From Gelatiniphilus marinus (GTDB lineage: Bacteria > Bacteroidota > Bacteroidia > Flavobacteriales > Flavobacteriaceae), in the NCBI RefSeq assembly GCF_042678305.1, contig NZ_JBHUDT010000003.1: a DNA stretch of 64,000 bases; one strand, given 5' to 3'. Under the pieces are notes generated by a model. It saw only the letters and a program-made list of their open reading frames with translations. It did no database searches and was not told where the DNA came from. Position numbers and translations under genes: made by a program. Below are positions 1 to 8,788 of the stretch, one piece after another (the stretch's first letter is position 1; each line of letters begins with the position of its first letter).

Positions 1-1138
1 AAAAAACCACGGCAACATCGGCAGCATTTAAAGCACCTTTGTATTGTTTTAAAAACTCAGCATTTAAACTACTGTAAGTGTGTAACTCTAAACAAGCAAT
101 TAATGGGCGGTTTGCGTATTGCTCTTTTACGGCTTTGGTTGTGGCCTCTACTTTGCTTGGCGAATGCGCAAAATCTTTAAAGGCCACACTGGTTTTGCTT
201 TCTGCTATTTTTTCAAGGCGTTTACTAGCACCTTTAAAAGTGGAGATAGCTTCGTAAAAATCGTCTTCGTCTATACCCATGTGCTGGCAAATCCATTTTG
301 CACCGGCTAGATTGTTAAGGTTGTGCTTGCCAAAAACTTCTATAGGCAAATCGCCTTCTGGAGTTTCTAAAAGTGTTTGTCCGTTTTTAACGCTATATTT
401 TGGGGTTTGGTACGGTATTTTGCGTATGGTGTTTTCGCTAGCTTCAACTACCCGCTTTACTTCGGCATCTTCTTCATTATAATTTATGCTACCTCCACTA
501 ACAATCGAGTCAACAAAAATACTAAACTGCTCGACATAGTTACCAAAAGTTGGAAACACATTTATATGGTCCCAAGCAATACCGCTCAATAAAGCAATAT
601 TGGGTTTGTAAAGATGAAATTTTGGTCGTCTATCAATAGGTGAGCTTAAATACTCGTCGCCTTCTAAAACTATAAAATCGTTGTCTTCGGTAAGTTTTAC
701 CATTACATCGAAACCATCTAGTTGCGCGCCCACCATATAATCTACATCTTTATCGTGATAATGCATAACGTGCAAAATCATGGATGTTATGGTGGTTTTT
801 CCGTGGCTTCCGCCAATTACAACGCGTGTTTTGTGTTTAGATTGCTCATACAAAAATTCGGGGTAGCTGTAAATTTTCAAACCTAATTCTTGGGCTTTTA
901 ACAGCTCTGGATTATCGGCTTTGGCATGCATGCCCAAAACGATAGCGTTTAAATGAGTTGTTATTTTTTCAGGAAACCACCCCATGGTTTTTGGTAACAA
1001 GCCCTGGGTTTGCAATCTTGATTTGGAGGGTTCGTAAATAACATCGTCGCTTCCTGTTACCGTATATCCTTTATGCTGTAATGCTATGGCAAGATTGTGC
1101 ATTGCAGAACCGCCAATAGCAATAAAATGTACATTCAT
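1..1138 (-). CDS. mpl: Mpl-type UDP-N-acetylmuramate peptide ligase (C-terminus beyond window)
   Basis: Reading leftwards from the ATG at 1138, about 379 codons are open with no stop before the window edge, so the C-terminus is missing. The N-terminus MNVHFIAIGGSAMHNLAIAL is the nucleotide-binding start of Mur ligases. GGSHGKTT at about residues 109-116 is the ATP P-loop, and LEGDEYLSS followed by RRPKF matches the Mur central domain. The family members closest in style are Mpl, which attaches recycled L-Ala-gamma-D-Glu-meso-DAP tripeptide to UDP-MurNAc in the cytoplasm during peptidoglycan recycling. MurC is the alternative. The GGSHGKTT variant and the short N-terminus favour Mpl. It is followed on the same strand by nothing visible here; carB lies upstream with a 108-base gap. 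Confidence 0.85.
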   Translation of the reverse strand, partial: MNVHFIAIGGSAMHNLAIALQHKGYTVTGSDDVIYEPSKSRLQTQGLLPKTMGWFPEKITTHLNAIVLGMHAKADNPELLKAQELGLKIYSYPEFLYEQSKHKTRVVIGGSHGKTTITSMILHVMHYHDKDVDYMVGAQLDGFDVMVKLTEDNDFIVLEGDEYLSSPIDRRPKFHLYKPNIALLSGIAWDHINVFPTFGNYVEQFSIFVDSIVSGGSINYNEEDAEVKRVVEASENTIRKIPYQTPKYSVKNGQTLLETPEGDLPIEVFGKHNLNNLAGAKWICQHMGIDEDDFYEAISTFKGASKRLEKIAESKTSVAFKDFAHSPSKVEATTKAVKEQYANRPLIACLELHTYSSLNAEFLKQYKGALNAADVAVVF

Positions 1139-1246
1139 TGTCTTTGTTTTGAAGAAGTGCCTAATATACTTTATTACCCCGAACAACCGAATGCTATGAT
1201 AAACTAGGGCACGCGTACCGTAGGCAGAAAACTTAAGTTTTTTTAA

Positions 1247-4099
1247 TTATTTACTTAAATACATTTTACGCCTTGAATACAAATCGTAAAATTGGTCGTC
1301 TTTTAAACTATCTATAAACAAAATACTTTCGCCTGTACTTTTCATTTCTGGCCCTAGTTTTTTGTTTACATTAGGGAACTTGTTAAACGAAAATACTGGC
1401 TGTTTTATAGCATAGCCTTCTAATTTTGGTTTAAAATCGAAATCTTTAATTTTCTTTTCGCCCAACATTACTTTGGTTGCGTAATTTACATACGGCTCGC
1501 CGTAAGCTTTTGCAATAAAAGGCACTGTACGAGAGGCTCTTGGGTTAGCTTCAATAATGTAAACCGTATCGTCTTTAATGGCGAACTGGATATTTATCAA
1601 ACCAACCGTGTTTAATGCCAAAGCAATCTTTTTGGTGTGGTCTTTTATTTGTTGCATTACAAACTCTCCTAAATTAAATGGGGGAAGCGTGGAGTTACTA
1701 TCGCCCGAGTGGATTCCGCAAGGTTCTATATGTTCCATAATACCAATTATGTAAACATCTTCGCCATCGCAAATGGCATCGGCTTCGGCCTCTATGGCGC
1801 CATCTAAATAATGGTCTAGGAGCAACTGGTTCCCTGGCATGCGGCCCAACAAATCGACCACATGTTTTTCCAGCTCTTCTTTGTTGATTACAATTTTCAT
1901 GCCTTGGCCTCCCAAAACATAAGACGGACGTACCAAAATCGGGAAATCCAGCACATCGGCAATGGCTGCGGCTTCATCAGCAGTTGTTGCAATATCAAAT
2001 TGTGGATAAGGGATATTATTTTCTTTTAACAATCTAGAGAAATGCCCTCTATCTTCAGCTAAATCTAACGATTCGAAGCTGGTTCCTATTATTTTTATAC
2101 CATATTTGGTTAACTTTTCAGCAAGTTTTAAAGCTGTTTGCCCACCTAACTGCACAATAACGCCTTCTGGTTTTTCGTGCTTAATAATATCGTAAATATG
2201 TTCCCAAAAAACGGGTTCGAAATACAACTTGTCTGCCGTATCAAAATCGGTTGAGACGGTTTCTGGGTTACAGTTAATCATTATGGTTTCGTAACCACAT
2301 TCGGCAGCTGCCAAAACCCCATGAACACAACAGTAATCGAACTCGATGCCCTGCCCTATTCGGTTGGGTCCAGAACCTAAAACTATAATTTTTTTCCTGT
2401 GGGTTACCACACTTTCGTTATCGGCATACCGATTTCCGTCGGCCGTTTCCATATCACTTTCAAAAGTAGAATAATAATAAGGTGTTTTGGCCTCAAACTC
2501 GGCAGCACAGGTATCAACCAATTTGTAAACCCGATTGATACCAAGCGTTTCTCTTTTGTTGTAAACCTGACTTTCTAGACACCCTAACATGTGTGCAATC
2601 TGGCGGTCGCCGTAGCCTTTTTGTTTGGCTTCGAGAAGCAAATCTTTTTCAATGGTATCAATAGTGAAGCTTGAAATTTCGTTATTAATGAAATGCAGCT
2701 CTTCATATTGCTTTAAGAACCACATATCGATTTTTGTAATCTCGTGAATTCGACTTAATGGAATACCCATTCGAATGGCATCGTAAATTATAAAAACTCG
2801 ATCCCATGAGGCGTTGGTTAATTTCTCGATAATCTGGTCGTAATTTTTATTTTCCTTTCCGTCTGCACCTAGCCCATTGCGTTTAATTTCAAGCGACTGG
2901 GTTGCTTTGTGCAAGGCCTCTTGAAAAGAACGCCCAATGCCCATAACCTCGCCTACGGATTTCATCTGTAGTCCTAAAGTACGGTCGCTGCCTTCAAATT
3001 TATCGAAATTCCAACGCGGTATTTTTACTATTACATAATCTAAAGTGGGCTCGAACAATGCCGAAGTAGATTTGGTTATTTGGTTACTTAATTCATCTAA
3101 AGTATAGCCAATGGCCAGTTTTGTTGCAATTTTGGCAATAGGGTATCCGGTTGCTTTACTCGCCAGTGCAGAAGACCGCGATACACGTGGGTTAATTTCT
3201 ATGGCGATAATATCTTCGTTTTCATCGGGAGACACTGCAAATTGTACATTACAACCACCTGCAAAATCGCCAATACTACGCATCATGTGTATGGCCATAT
3301 CACGCATTTTTTGATAGGTTTTATCACTTAAAGTCATGGCTGGTGCAACTGTTATTGAATCTCCGGTATGGATGCCCATGGGATCCATATTTTCGATAGA
3401 ACAGATTATAACCACGTTATCGTTGGCGTCTCTAAGCAGTTCTAATTCGTACTCTTTCCAACCAATAAGTGCTTTGTCGATCATCACTTCGTGAATTGGG
3501 GAAATCTCTAAACCACGGGTTAACAATTCGTCAAACTCTTCTTCTTTATGCACAAAAGATGCGCCTGCGCCTCCTAAGGTATAAGAGGCCCTGATTACTA
3601 ATGGAAATCCAAATTCCTGGGCAATTTCTTTACCTTTTAAATACGAGGTAGCCGTGGCTTGAGGCGCCATAGGAACTCCTATTTTAAGCATTAACTCCCT
3701 AAACTGTTCTCTATCTTCGGTAATGTTTATGGCATTGATATCTACACCAATAAGCTCTACTCCAAAATCTTCCCAGATGCCTTTTTCATCGGCCTCTATG
3801 CATAAATTCAATGCCGTTTGCCCGCCCATTGTTGGTAAAACAGCATCGATTTGCGGATGTTCTTTAAGTATTTTTATAAGCGATTTTGTGGTAAGGGGCA
3901 ACAAGTAAATATGATCTGCCATAGAGGGGTCTGTCATAATTGTTGCTGGGTTGGAGTTTATTAATATAGTCTCTATACCATCTTCTCTTAGCGAGCGTAA
4001 AGCCTGTGATCCTGAGTAATCAAATTCGCATGCTTGCCCAATAACAATAGGTCCTGAGCCAATAATTAAAATAGATTTTAGTGTTTCGTTTTTTGGCAT
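1247..4099 (-). CDS. carB: Carbamoyl-phosphate synthase large subunit, short form without the allosteric domain
   Basis: Makes carbamoyl phosphate from bicarbonate, ATP and glutamine-derived ammonia for pyrimidine and arginine synthesis. Both synthetase halves are visible: GSGPIVIGQACEFDYSGSQA near residues 14-33 and GSGPNRIGQGIEFDY starting the second half. Each half ends in an ATP-grasp glutamate/asparagine signature (EINPRVSRSS and EANPRASRTV). The protein is 950 residues, whereas E. coli CarB has 1073. The reading frame ends soon after the second ATP-grasp unit, so the C-terminal MGS-like domain that binds UMP, IMP and ornithine is absent. The carA partner is not in the window. A TATTTTTG box on the minus strand (4133-4140) about 35 bases upstream is a likely -7 element, but I see no good -33 TTG. 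Confidence 0.95.
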   Translation of the reverse strand: MPKNETLKSILIIGSGPIVIGQACEFDYSGSQALRSLREDGIETILINSNPATIMTDPSMADHIYLLPLTTKSLIKILKEHPQIDAVLPTMGGQTALNLCIEADEKGIWEDFGVELIGVDINAINITEDREQFRELMLKIGVPMAPQATATSYLKGKEIAQEFGFPLVIRASYTLGGAGASFVHKEEEFDELLTRGLEISPIHEVMIDKALIGWKEYELELLRDANDNVVIICSIENMDPMGIHTGDSITVAPAMTLSDKTYQKMRDMAIHMMRSIGDFAGGCNVQFAVSPDENEDIIAIEINPRVSRSSALASKATGYPIAKIATKLAIGYTLDELSNQITKSTSALFEPTLDYVIVKIPRWNFDKFEGSDRTLGLQMKSVGEVMGIGRSFQEALHKATQSLEIKRNGLGADGKENKNYDQIIEKLTNASWDRVFIIYDAIRMGIPLSRIHEITKIDMWFLKQYEELHFINNEISSFTIDTIEKDLLLEAKQKGYGDRQIAHMLGCLESQVYNKRETLGINRVYKLVDTCAAEFEAKTPYYYSTFESDMETADGNRYADNESVVTHRKKIIVLGSGPNRIGQGIEFDYCCVHGVLAAAECGYETIMINCNPETVSTDFDTADKLYFEPVFWEHIYDIIKHEKPEGVIVQLGGQTALKLAEKLTKYGIKIIGTSFESLDLAEDRGHFSRLLKENNIPYPQFDIATTADEAAAIADVLDFPILVRPSYVLGGQGMKIVINKEELEKHVVDLLGRMPGNQLLLDHYLDGAIEAEADAICDGEDVYIIGIMEHIEPCGIHSGDSNSTLPPFNLGEFVMQQIKDHTKKIALALNTVGLINIQFAIKDDTVYIIEANPRASRTVPFIAKAYGEPYVNYATKVMLGEKKIKDFDFKPKLEGYAIKQPVFSFNKFPNVNKKLGPEMKSTGESILFIDSLKDDQFYDLYSRRKMYLSK

Positions 4100-4155
4100 T
4101 TTAATTGTATGATGTTATATTTAAAAGTATTGCAAAAATACTGTTTAGCAGATAT

Positions 4156-4187
4156 AAAAAAAGGCGTTACCGTAAAGCAACACCTTT
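4156..4187 (-). terminator. Rho-independent terminator of rpmH
   Basis: A nine-pair stem with one G-U pair joins 4160-4168 and 4179-4187 around a ten-base loop. On the minus strand it is followed by a T run (A run 4156-4162 on plus). It sits directly after the rpmH stop and before carB, so the two are probably separate transcripts. Confidence 0.7.
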
Positions 4188-4210
4188 AAATTATCAACAA
4201 TTGTTAATCA

Positions 4211-4372
4211 TTATTTCTTATGTCTAGTTTCAGATGACACAGATAATTTTTTTCTTCCTTTAGCTCTTCTACGCGCCAATACTTTTCTGCCATTAGCAGA
4301 AGCCATTCTTTCCCTGAAACCGTGTTTGTTTTTTCTCTTTCTTTTAGAAGGCTGAAATGTTCTTTTACTCAT
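4211..4372 (-). CDS. rpmH: 50S ribosomal protein L34
   Basis: A 53-residue reading frame beginning MSKRTFQPSKRKRKNKHGFR and very rich in Arg and Lys. The start MSKRTFQPSKRKRK, the HGFRERM segment and RAKGRKKLS are the L34 signature. L34 is a late-assembling protein of the large ribosomal subunit. The length is normal with a small C-terminal extension (SVSSETRHKK). It has its own promoter (4438-4468) and terminator (4156-4187). In many bacteria it neighbours rnpA and dnaA, which are not seen here. Confidence 0.97.
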   Translation of the reverse strand: MSKRTFQPSKRKRKNKHGFRERMASANGRKVLARRRAKGRKKLSVSSETRHKK

Positions 4373-4437
4373 TATCTTAAATCTTTAAAATCTGAATTGT
4401 AATTTTTCTAACTTTTGGTCTTCTTAAAAACCGAGGG

Positions 4438-4468
4438 CAAATATACAAAGCCTTTATTACTTTGGCAA
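4438..4468 (-). promoter_or_regulatory. Housekeeping promoter of rpmH
   Basis: On the minus strand TTG (4468-4466) is followed after 20 bases by TATATTTG (4445-4438), matching the Bacteroidota consensus TTG-N17-23-TAnnTTTG. It points into rpmH with a leader of roughly 60 bases. Confidence 0.75.
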
Positions 4469-4662
4469 ACCTTATTTTAAAATATTTTTTAATTTATTTT
4501 TTTTGAAGCAAAACGCATGTTAGGCCTTTATTTATTTGATATAACTACTACTTTTTGTTAAATAAGAGTATCTATTTTTTAATAAAATTTTAGTTTCTTT
4601 GCAGCAACAAAAGCTTGTTTTTAACTAAAAAAGCATCTAAACTTTATTTTAAATTACGTATT

Positions 4663-5238
4663 ATGTACAATAAAATTATAAAACTGATTATTGCTGCAGG
4701 TATTATTGCCTTTGCCGTATATCAATTTACAGAGGGTTATATTGGTAATGGCATCATGTTTATTCTATTATCGTTAATTTTTATATTCCTATATTTTAAA
4801 AATGAATTTATTTTATTGGCTTTTTTAAGACTGCGCAAACAAGATTTTGATGGTGCTAAAAAATGGCTGAACAAAATTAAAAACCCAGAGTCTGCATTAG
4901 TAAAAAAACAACAAGGTTATTATAACTATTTACATGGTATAATGGTTTCTCAAAGTAATATGAACGAAGCCGAAAAGTATTTTAAAAAGGCCATTTCTTT
5001 GGGGTTATCTATGAAACATGATTTGGCCATGGCTAAATTGAATTTAGCAGGCATCGCGTTTTCTAAACGCAGAAAAAATGAAGCCCAGAAATTACTATCT
5101 GAAGCTTCAAAATTAGACAAACAAGGCATGCTAACGGACCAGATTAAAATGATGAAACAAAACATGAAGCGCGCTGCTGGCCCCAACCAACATTATGGTG
5201 CTGGTGGCTCTTTAAGAGCACAGAAACGCAGAGGTTAA
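4663..5238 (+). CDS. Membrane protein with two N-terminal helices and TPR-like tail
   Basis: I chose the ATG at 4663 (MYNKIIKLIIAAGII); an in-frame TTG at 4615 would add a polar stretch before the first helix. Residues about 5-22 and 27-47 are hydrophobic helices of the DUF2892-like type. The rest is cytoplasmic-looking with helical pairs that resemble TPR units (GAKKWLNKIKNPESALV, AEKYFKKAISLGLSMKH, EAQKLLSEASKLDKQGM). The end GPNQHYGAGGSLRAQKRRG is glycine- and base-rich. No catalytic residues are evident. The stop overlaps by four bases with the convergent cardiolipin synthase stop. Function is unknown; a scaffold role is only a guess from TPR-like helices. Confidence 0.8.
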   Translation: MYNKIIKLIIAAGIIAFAVYQFTEGYIGNGIMFILLSLIFIFLYFKNEFILLAFLRLRKQDFDGAKKWLNKIKNPESALVKKQQGYYNYLHGIMVSQSNMNEAEKYFKKAISLGLSMKHDLAMAKLNLAGIAFSKRRKNEAQKLLSEASKLDKQGMLTDQIKMMKQNMKRAAGPNQHYGAGGSLRAQKRRG

Positions 5239-6692
5239 ATAAGCGGAGACCACAGCCTGCAATAAGATTCTTTTAATTTTTCTAAATTTGAGCGTTTTAA
5301 ATACGTGTTGTAATTTACCTCATCACTATTTTCCATATCTTCTAAAAAGTGCTTTTTTATGATTTTGCTTTGTGTTTCATCATAAATTAATGAATTAATT
5401 TCAAAGTTTATATTAAAGCTACGATAGTCCATATTTGATGTACCAACGGTAGAAAATATATCGTCAACCACCATGGTTTTCGCATGAATAAAACCCTTGT
5501 TGTATTTATACACTTTAATACCGGCTTTTAATAAGGCGTCCAAGTACGAGTTTGAGGCGTGCTTAACAATCCAAGAGTCTGATTTTTTGGGAATGATTAA
5601 TCTCACATCAATACCACTTTTGGCAGCTATTTGCAAAGCGGTTATTATTTGCTCATTAGGCACAAAATAAGGTGTTGTAATATAAACATAGTCGTTGGCA
5701 GTAACTATGGCTGTAAAAACAACTTCCATAATATTTGCCCAATCGGTATCTGGTCCACTCGCGGCAATTTGTAATGCTAGGTTGTTATTTTCTATTTTAA
5801 CCTCTGGAAAAAACGTTTTATAAACTGCCAATTTCTCATCCGAAACAAAATCCCAAGTGGACAAAAAATGGATTTGCAATGATTTCACGGCTTCACCTTC
5901 GATACGCAAATGGGTGTCGCGCCAAAAACAGCCACTGTCGTTTTCGTTAAGATATTCGTCTGCAATATTAATACCACCAACATAACCAATTTTACCATCT
6001 ATAACAGCTATTTTCCGATGGTTTCGGTAATTCATTTTTCCTGTGAATTTGGAAAAAAGAACGGGCATAAACGGATGGTGCTTTACACCAGAATTAGAAA
6101 GTTTTAGTTTCATTTGGGTTGATATGCTACTACCAACATCGTCGTAAATCAATCTCACTTTCAAGCCTGCTTTAGCTTTTTCGCAAAGCATATTTAATAC
6201 TTCCGTTCCAATATCATCATCTTTAACAATATAATATTCTAGATGGATATGATGTTCGGCTTTTTTTAAATCGTTTAAAAGATGCTTAAATTTAACATCG
6301 CCATTTTTAAGTATTGTAATCTTATTTTTTAAAGTTAAAGGCTCCTCATCACTTTCATAAAGGAACTTGACAAGTTTTACTTTATCGTTTAAATAGTGGT
6401 CTGCTTTTTTAATTTCCGCTTTGCTAAACTCTAATTCCTTATTGATGGATTTTATTACACTTTTATTTAGAATATGTTTTCTGCTAAAAATTTTATTTTT
6501 CCGATATTCTTGTCCAAAAAGATAATAAACCAGCAAGCCCAAAAACGGGAAGAAAACCAAAACGATAATATAAGATAGCGTTTTGGTTGGATTTATGCGT
6601 TTAAAAAAAATGGTAATTACAGCAGATATAGCTAAAATATAATTGACTGTAATGAGTAAATACCAAATGTTTTCTTTTATAAAATCGAGCAT
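5235..6692 (-). CDS. cls: Cardiolipin synthase (phospholipase D family)
   Basis: Condenses two phosphatidylglycerol molecules to cardiolipin at the inner membrane. Two N-terminal helices (about residues 10-29 and 39-60, the second with PFLGLLVYYLFG) anchor the protein. Both PLD catalytic motifs HxKxxxxD are intact: HRKIAVIDG in the first half and HAKTMVVDD near the C-terminus, each followed by the expected G/S-N segment (VGGINIADEY and VGTSNMDYRS). The 485-residue length fits bacterial ClsA. The start abuts the stop of the upstream transglycosylase gene (6693), so the two are probably one envelope operon. Confidence 0.93.
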   Translation of the reverse strand: MLDFIKENIWYLLITVNYILAISAVITIFFKRINPTKTLSYIIVLVFFPFLGLLVYYLFGQEYRKNKIFSRKHILNKSVIKSINKELEFSKAEIKKADHYLNDKVKLVKFLYESDEEPLTLKNKITILKNGDVKFKHLLNDLKKAEHHIHLEYYIVKDDDIGTEVLNMLCEKAKAGLKVRLIYDDVGSSISTQMKLKLSNSGVKHHPFMPVLFSKFTGKMNYRNHRKIAVIDGKIGYVGGINIADEYLNENDSGCFWRDTHLRIEGEAVKSLQIHFLSTWDFVSDEKLAVYKTFFPEVKIENNNLALQIAASGPDTDWANIMEVVFTAIVTANDYVYITTPYFVPNEQIITALQIAAKSGIDVRLIIPKKSDSWIVKHASNSYLDALLKAGIKVYKYNKGFIHAKTMVVDDIFSTVGTSNMDYRSFNINFEINSLIYDETQSKIIKKHFLEDMENSDEVNYNTYLKRSNLEKLKESYCRLWSPLI

Positions 6693-7622
6693 TTAAGGAC
6701 CAGTCTGGTAAAAGCCGGCTTCAGGAATATCAATGAGGTAAAATTTTCTGCTTTTATTGTTCAAATGTGGCTCGCGTAACCAAGGGTTATGCAGTTTAAG
6801 TATTTTGTAATTAATGCCAAAGCCTTGGGCAAACTTAGCAAAATTGGTAACTGCCGTATCAACTTCTACTTTGTAGGTTGGTATATTTTTGTACAAATCT
6901 TTTTCTCTAAAATTAAATCCGTATTTATCTGGATGGGATAAAATTTCTTTTAAAGCTACAATTCTAAAAAGGTAACGCCCGGTTTCTTCGCCCAATAGTA
7001 AATCGTAATAATCATTAACGTTTTGTGCTTTTAAACGCCTAGAAATACCAGCGATTCCACCATTATATGCAGCGGCAGCCAGTGTCCAAGAGCCTAATTT
7101 TTCTTTAGATTTTTTTAAATATTTACAGGCTACCTCGGTGGCTTTTTCTAAGTTATACCGCTCGTCAACATTCGTGTTAATTTCTAGTCCGTTTTCTCTT
7201 CCTGTGGCTTTCATAATTTGCCAAACGCCACGTGCTCCTGCTGGCGATACGGCATTTGTTAATCCACTTTCAATAACTGCTAAGTATTTAAAATCGTCTG
7301 GAACACCATTTTTGGCCAAAATAGGCTCTATTATGGGGAAGTATTTTTTGGCGCGTTTAAACATTAATAAACCGTTAGACTGCCAATAGGTATTAACTAG
7401 CAACTCCCTGTCCATGCGCTCTAGAATATCTGGATTTTGCAAGGGCACGGGCTCGCCGGCAAAATTCAAATCATCTGGCACTTGAAGTGCATACACATTA
7501 TAATCGTTTATTAGTTTGGTTTCAAAATTTTCGTCTGTTGGAGCATCTTGCAGGGCGTAAATAAATAATCCGCATAAACTTAATAATCCTACAAACGCTA
7601 AGGTTTTCTGTATAATCTTCAT
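6693..7622 (-). CDS. Lytic transglycosylase (SLT domain, MltD-like)
   Basis: Cleaves the MurNAc-GlcNAc bond of peptidoglycan to give anhydro-muropeptides. After a signal sequence or anchor (residues about 7-24) the SLT domain spans about 90-230. AVIESGLTNAVSPAGARGVW carries the catalytic glutamate at about residue 118, and ATGRENGLEIN plus AAAYNGG complete the lysozyme-like fold. There is no LysM repeat at the C-terminus, unlike E. coli MltD, so substrate targeting may differ. It is directly upstream of cls without spacing. The periplasmic location is inferred from the N-terminal helix. Confidence 0.9.
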   Translation of the reverse strand: MKIIQKTLAFVGLLSLCGLFIYALQDAPTDENFETKLINDYNVYALQVPDDLNFAGEPVPLQNPDILERMDRELLVNTYWQSNGLLMFKRAKKYFPIIEPILAKNGVPDDFKYLAVIESGLTNAVSPAGARGVWQIMKATGRENGLEINTNVDERYNLEKATEVACKYLKKSKEKLGSWTLAAAAYNGGIAGISRRLKAQNVNDYYDLLLGEETGRYLFRIVALKEILSHPDKYGFNFREKDLYKNIPTYKVEVDTAVTNFAKFAQGFGINYKILKLHNPWLREPHLNNKSRKFYLIDIPEAGFYQTGP

Positions 7623-7658
7623 TTTTAAAAAGTTTTTCTAAAGGTAAAAAAAATTTGA

Positions 7659-8324
7659 TTAGCTTTCTAAAATAAGGCGTGGCAAATTTTCGTTAAACCA
7701 TTTGTATTTATTAATAATCATTATATGCGTACCGCCTTTTACGACAATGCAATTAGCGATATTTTTAATGGGGAATACAGCATCGTTATCGCCATGGATA
7801 TGTATTATATTTGGGTCATGATTCTCTTGGTTCCAGCACAGCATATTTTTAATGGCCCAACTTAAATACGTACTGTTATTAACCGATAAATATTTTTTAT
7901 ACAGCTCTAATCGTTTTGTAACATTGCCACCAAATGCGAGTTTATAAAAAATATCTATATGGCTGGCAAGCTGTGTTGGTATTAACTTATAAGCTTTTGT
8001 TGCTTTGGTAATAAGCATGCGTTTTGGCAACTCGTGCATCGATTTTACACTAGATACAATAATGAGTTTTTTAACCTTGATATGTTTACTAATTTCTTGC
8101 GCCAATACACCTCCAAAAGATACGCCGAGCAATACTATATTATTGTGTTCAATACCCTTTGAAAATCGCCAAGCATAGTCGTTTAACGATTCGTTTTCTA
8201 AAGGGATTATCCATTCTAATTTATGAATTTCAAACCGGTTTTCTGGCAGTTTAATATGCTCGAAAATTTTGGGGCTTGCAGCCATTCCCGGCATAAAATA
8301 TACAGGTATTAGCTCTTGATTCAT
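7659..8324 (-). CDS. Alpha/beta hydrolase
   Basis: A 221-residue protein without a signal peptide. LLGVSFGGVLAQEI is the nucleophile elbow (GxSxGG), HGDNDAVFP carries the likely acid, and GGTHIMI holds the likely catalytic histidine near the C-terminus. This is a full minimal hydrolase fold, but I cannot tell esterase, thioesterase or lipase. It lies 36 bases upstream of the transglycosylase gene on the same strand and could be first in that operon. Substrate unknown. Confidence 0.82.
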   Translation of the reverse strand: MNQELIPVYFMPGMAASPKIFEHIKLPENRFEIHKLEWIIPLENESLNDYAWRFSKGIEHNNIVLLGVSFGGVLAQEISKHIKVKKLIIVSSVKSMHELPKRMLITKATKAYKLIPTQLASHIDIFYKLAFGGNVTKRLELYKKYLSVNNSTYLSWAIKNMLCWNQENHDPNIIHIHGDNDAVFPIKNIANCIVVKGGTHIMIINKYKWFNENLPRLILES

Positions 8325-8346
8325 AAGGTTTTAACTTTAATATTTG

Positions 8347-8376
8347 TTGAGGGTAACGTTTTTTTTCGTATTTTTG
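8347..8376 (+). promoter_or_regulatory. Housekeeping promoter of the GNAT-like gene
   Basis: TTG at 8347-8349, a 19-base spacer, then TATTTTTG at 8369-8376, a full match to the Bacteroidota consensus. It lies in the divergent gap and drives the gene at 8441 with a leader of about 55-60 bases. Confidence 0.75.
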
Positions 8377-8440
8377 CACAAAGTTATAAAATAGTGCTTG
8401 CTATTTTACGAATTCCTTAAGAAATAAAATAAAATTCATC

Positions 8441-8737
8441 ATGGTTGAAACTGCAGAATTAATTGACAATGAGTTTTTGCGTCAATATGAAATTAAAATT
8501 GATGACCATTTAGCTAAAATTGAATATTCCTTACAAGAACGAAAGATTTTTTTAACCAAGCTTATTATTCCTGAAGGCATAAAAGACGACAACTTTAAAA
8601 AAGAATTTTTGGCGCTTGTTTTTGAGCAGATCCAAGAACGCAATTTAAGCGTGGTGCCTACAAGCCCAGAAATTGCAAAGTTTGTGAGGGGCAACAGAAA
8701 ATACAAACGCATGCTGCCTGTTGGCGTTAGGATATGA
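8441..8737 (+). CDS. Short GNAT-like (YegN/YjdJ-type) N-acetyltransferase-fold protein
   Basis: A 98-residue cytoplasmic protein. The pattern (I-x-Y-S-L-x-E-R-K-I-F-L-T-K-L-I-I-P, then a helix ending in QIQERNLSVVPTSPEIAKFV and the closing RNRKY-like segment GNRKYKRMLPVG) matches the small GNAT_2 family often seen as YjdJ or YidJ in other bacteria. The classical acetyl-CoA loop is reduced in this family. The acceptor is unknown. It is monocistronic, with its own promoter and a hairpin terminator directly downstream. Confidence 0.75.
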   Translation: MVETAELIDNEFLRQYEIKIDDHLAKIEYSLQERKIFLTKLIIPEGIKDDNFKKEFLALVFEQIQERNLSVVPTSPEIAKFVRGNRKYKRMLPVGVRI

Positions 8738-8756
8738 GAAGTTAGTAAAAATATAA

Positions 8757-8788
8757 AATCTGAAGTTTAGGCTTCAGATTTTTTTTTA
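8757..8788. terminator. Bidirectional hairpin terminator
   Basis: A perfect nine-pair stem AATCTGAAG/CTTCAGATT (8757-8765 and 8772-8780) with a six-base loop and a following T run to 8788. It ends the GNAT-like gene. The T run overlaps the convergent mtaB stop by three bases; an A-rich stretch on the left side may let it work for mtaB too. Confidence 0.85.

Noticed and set aside
119..592. Three plus-strand reading frames of 60-70 codons
   Set aside because: They lie opposite the Mpl reading frame, which is well conserved over the whole stretch; no start signal or domain supports them.
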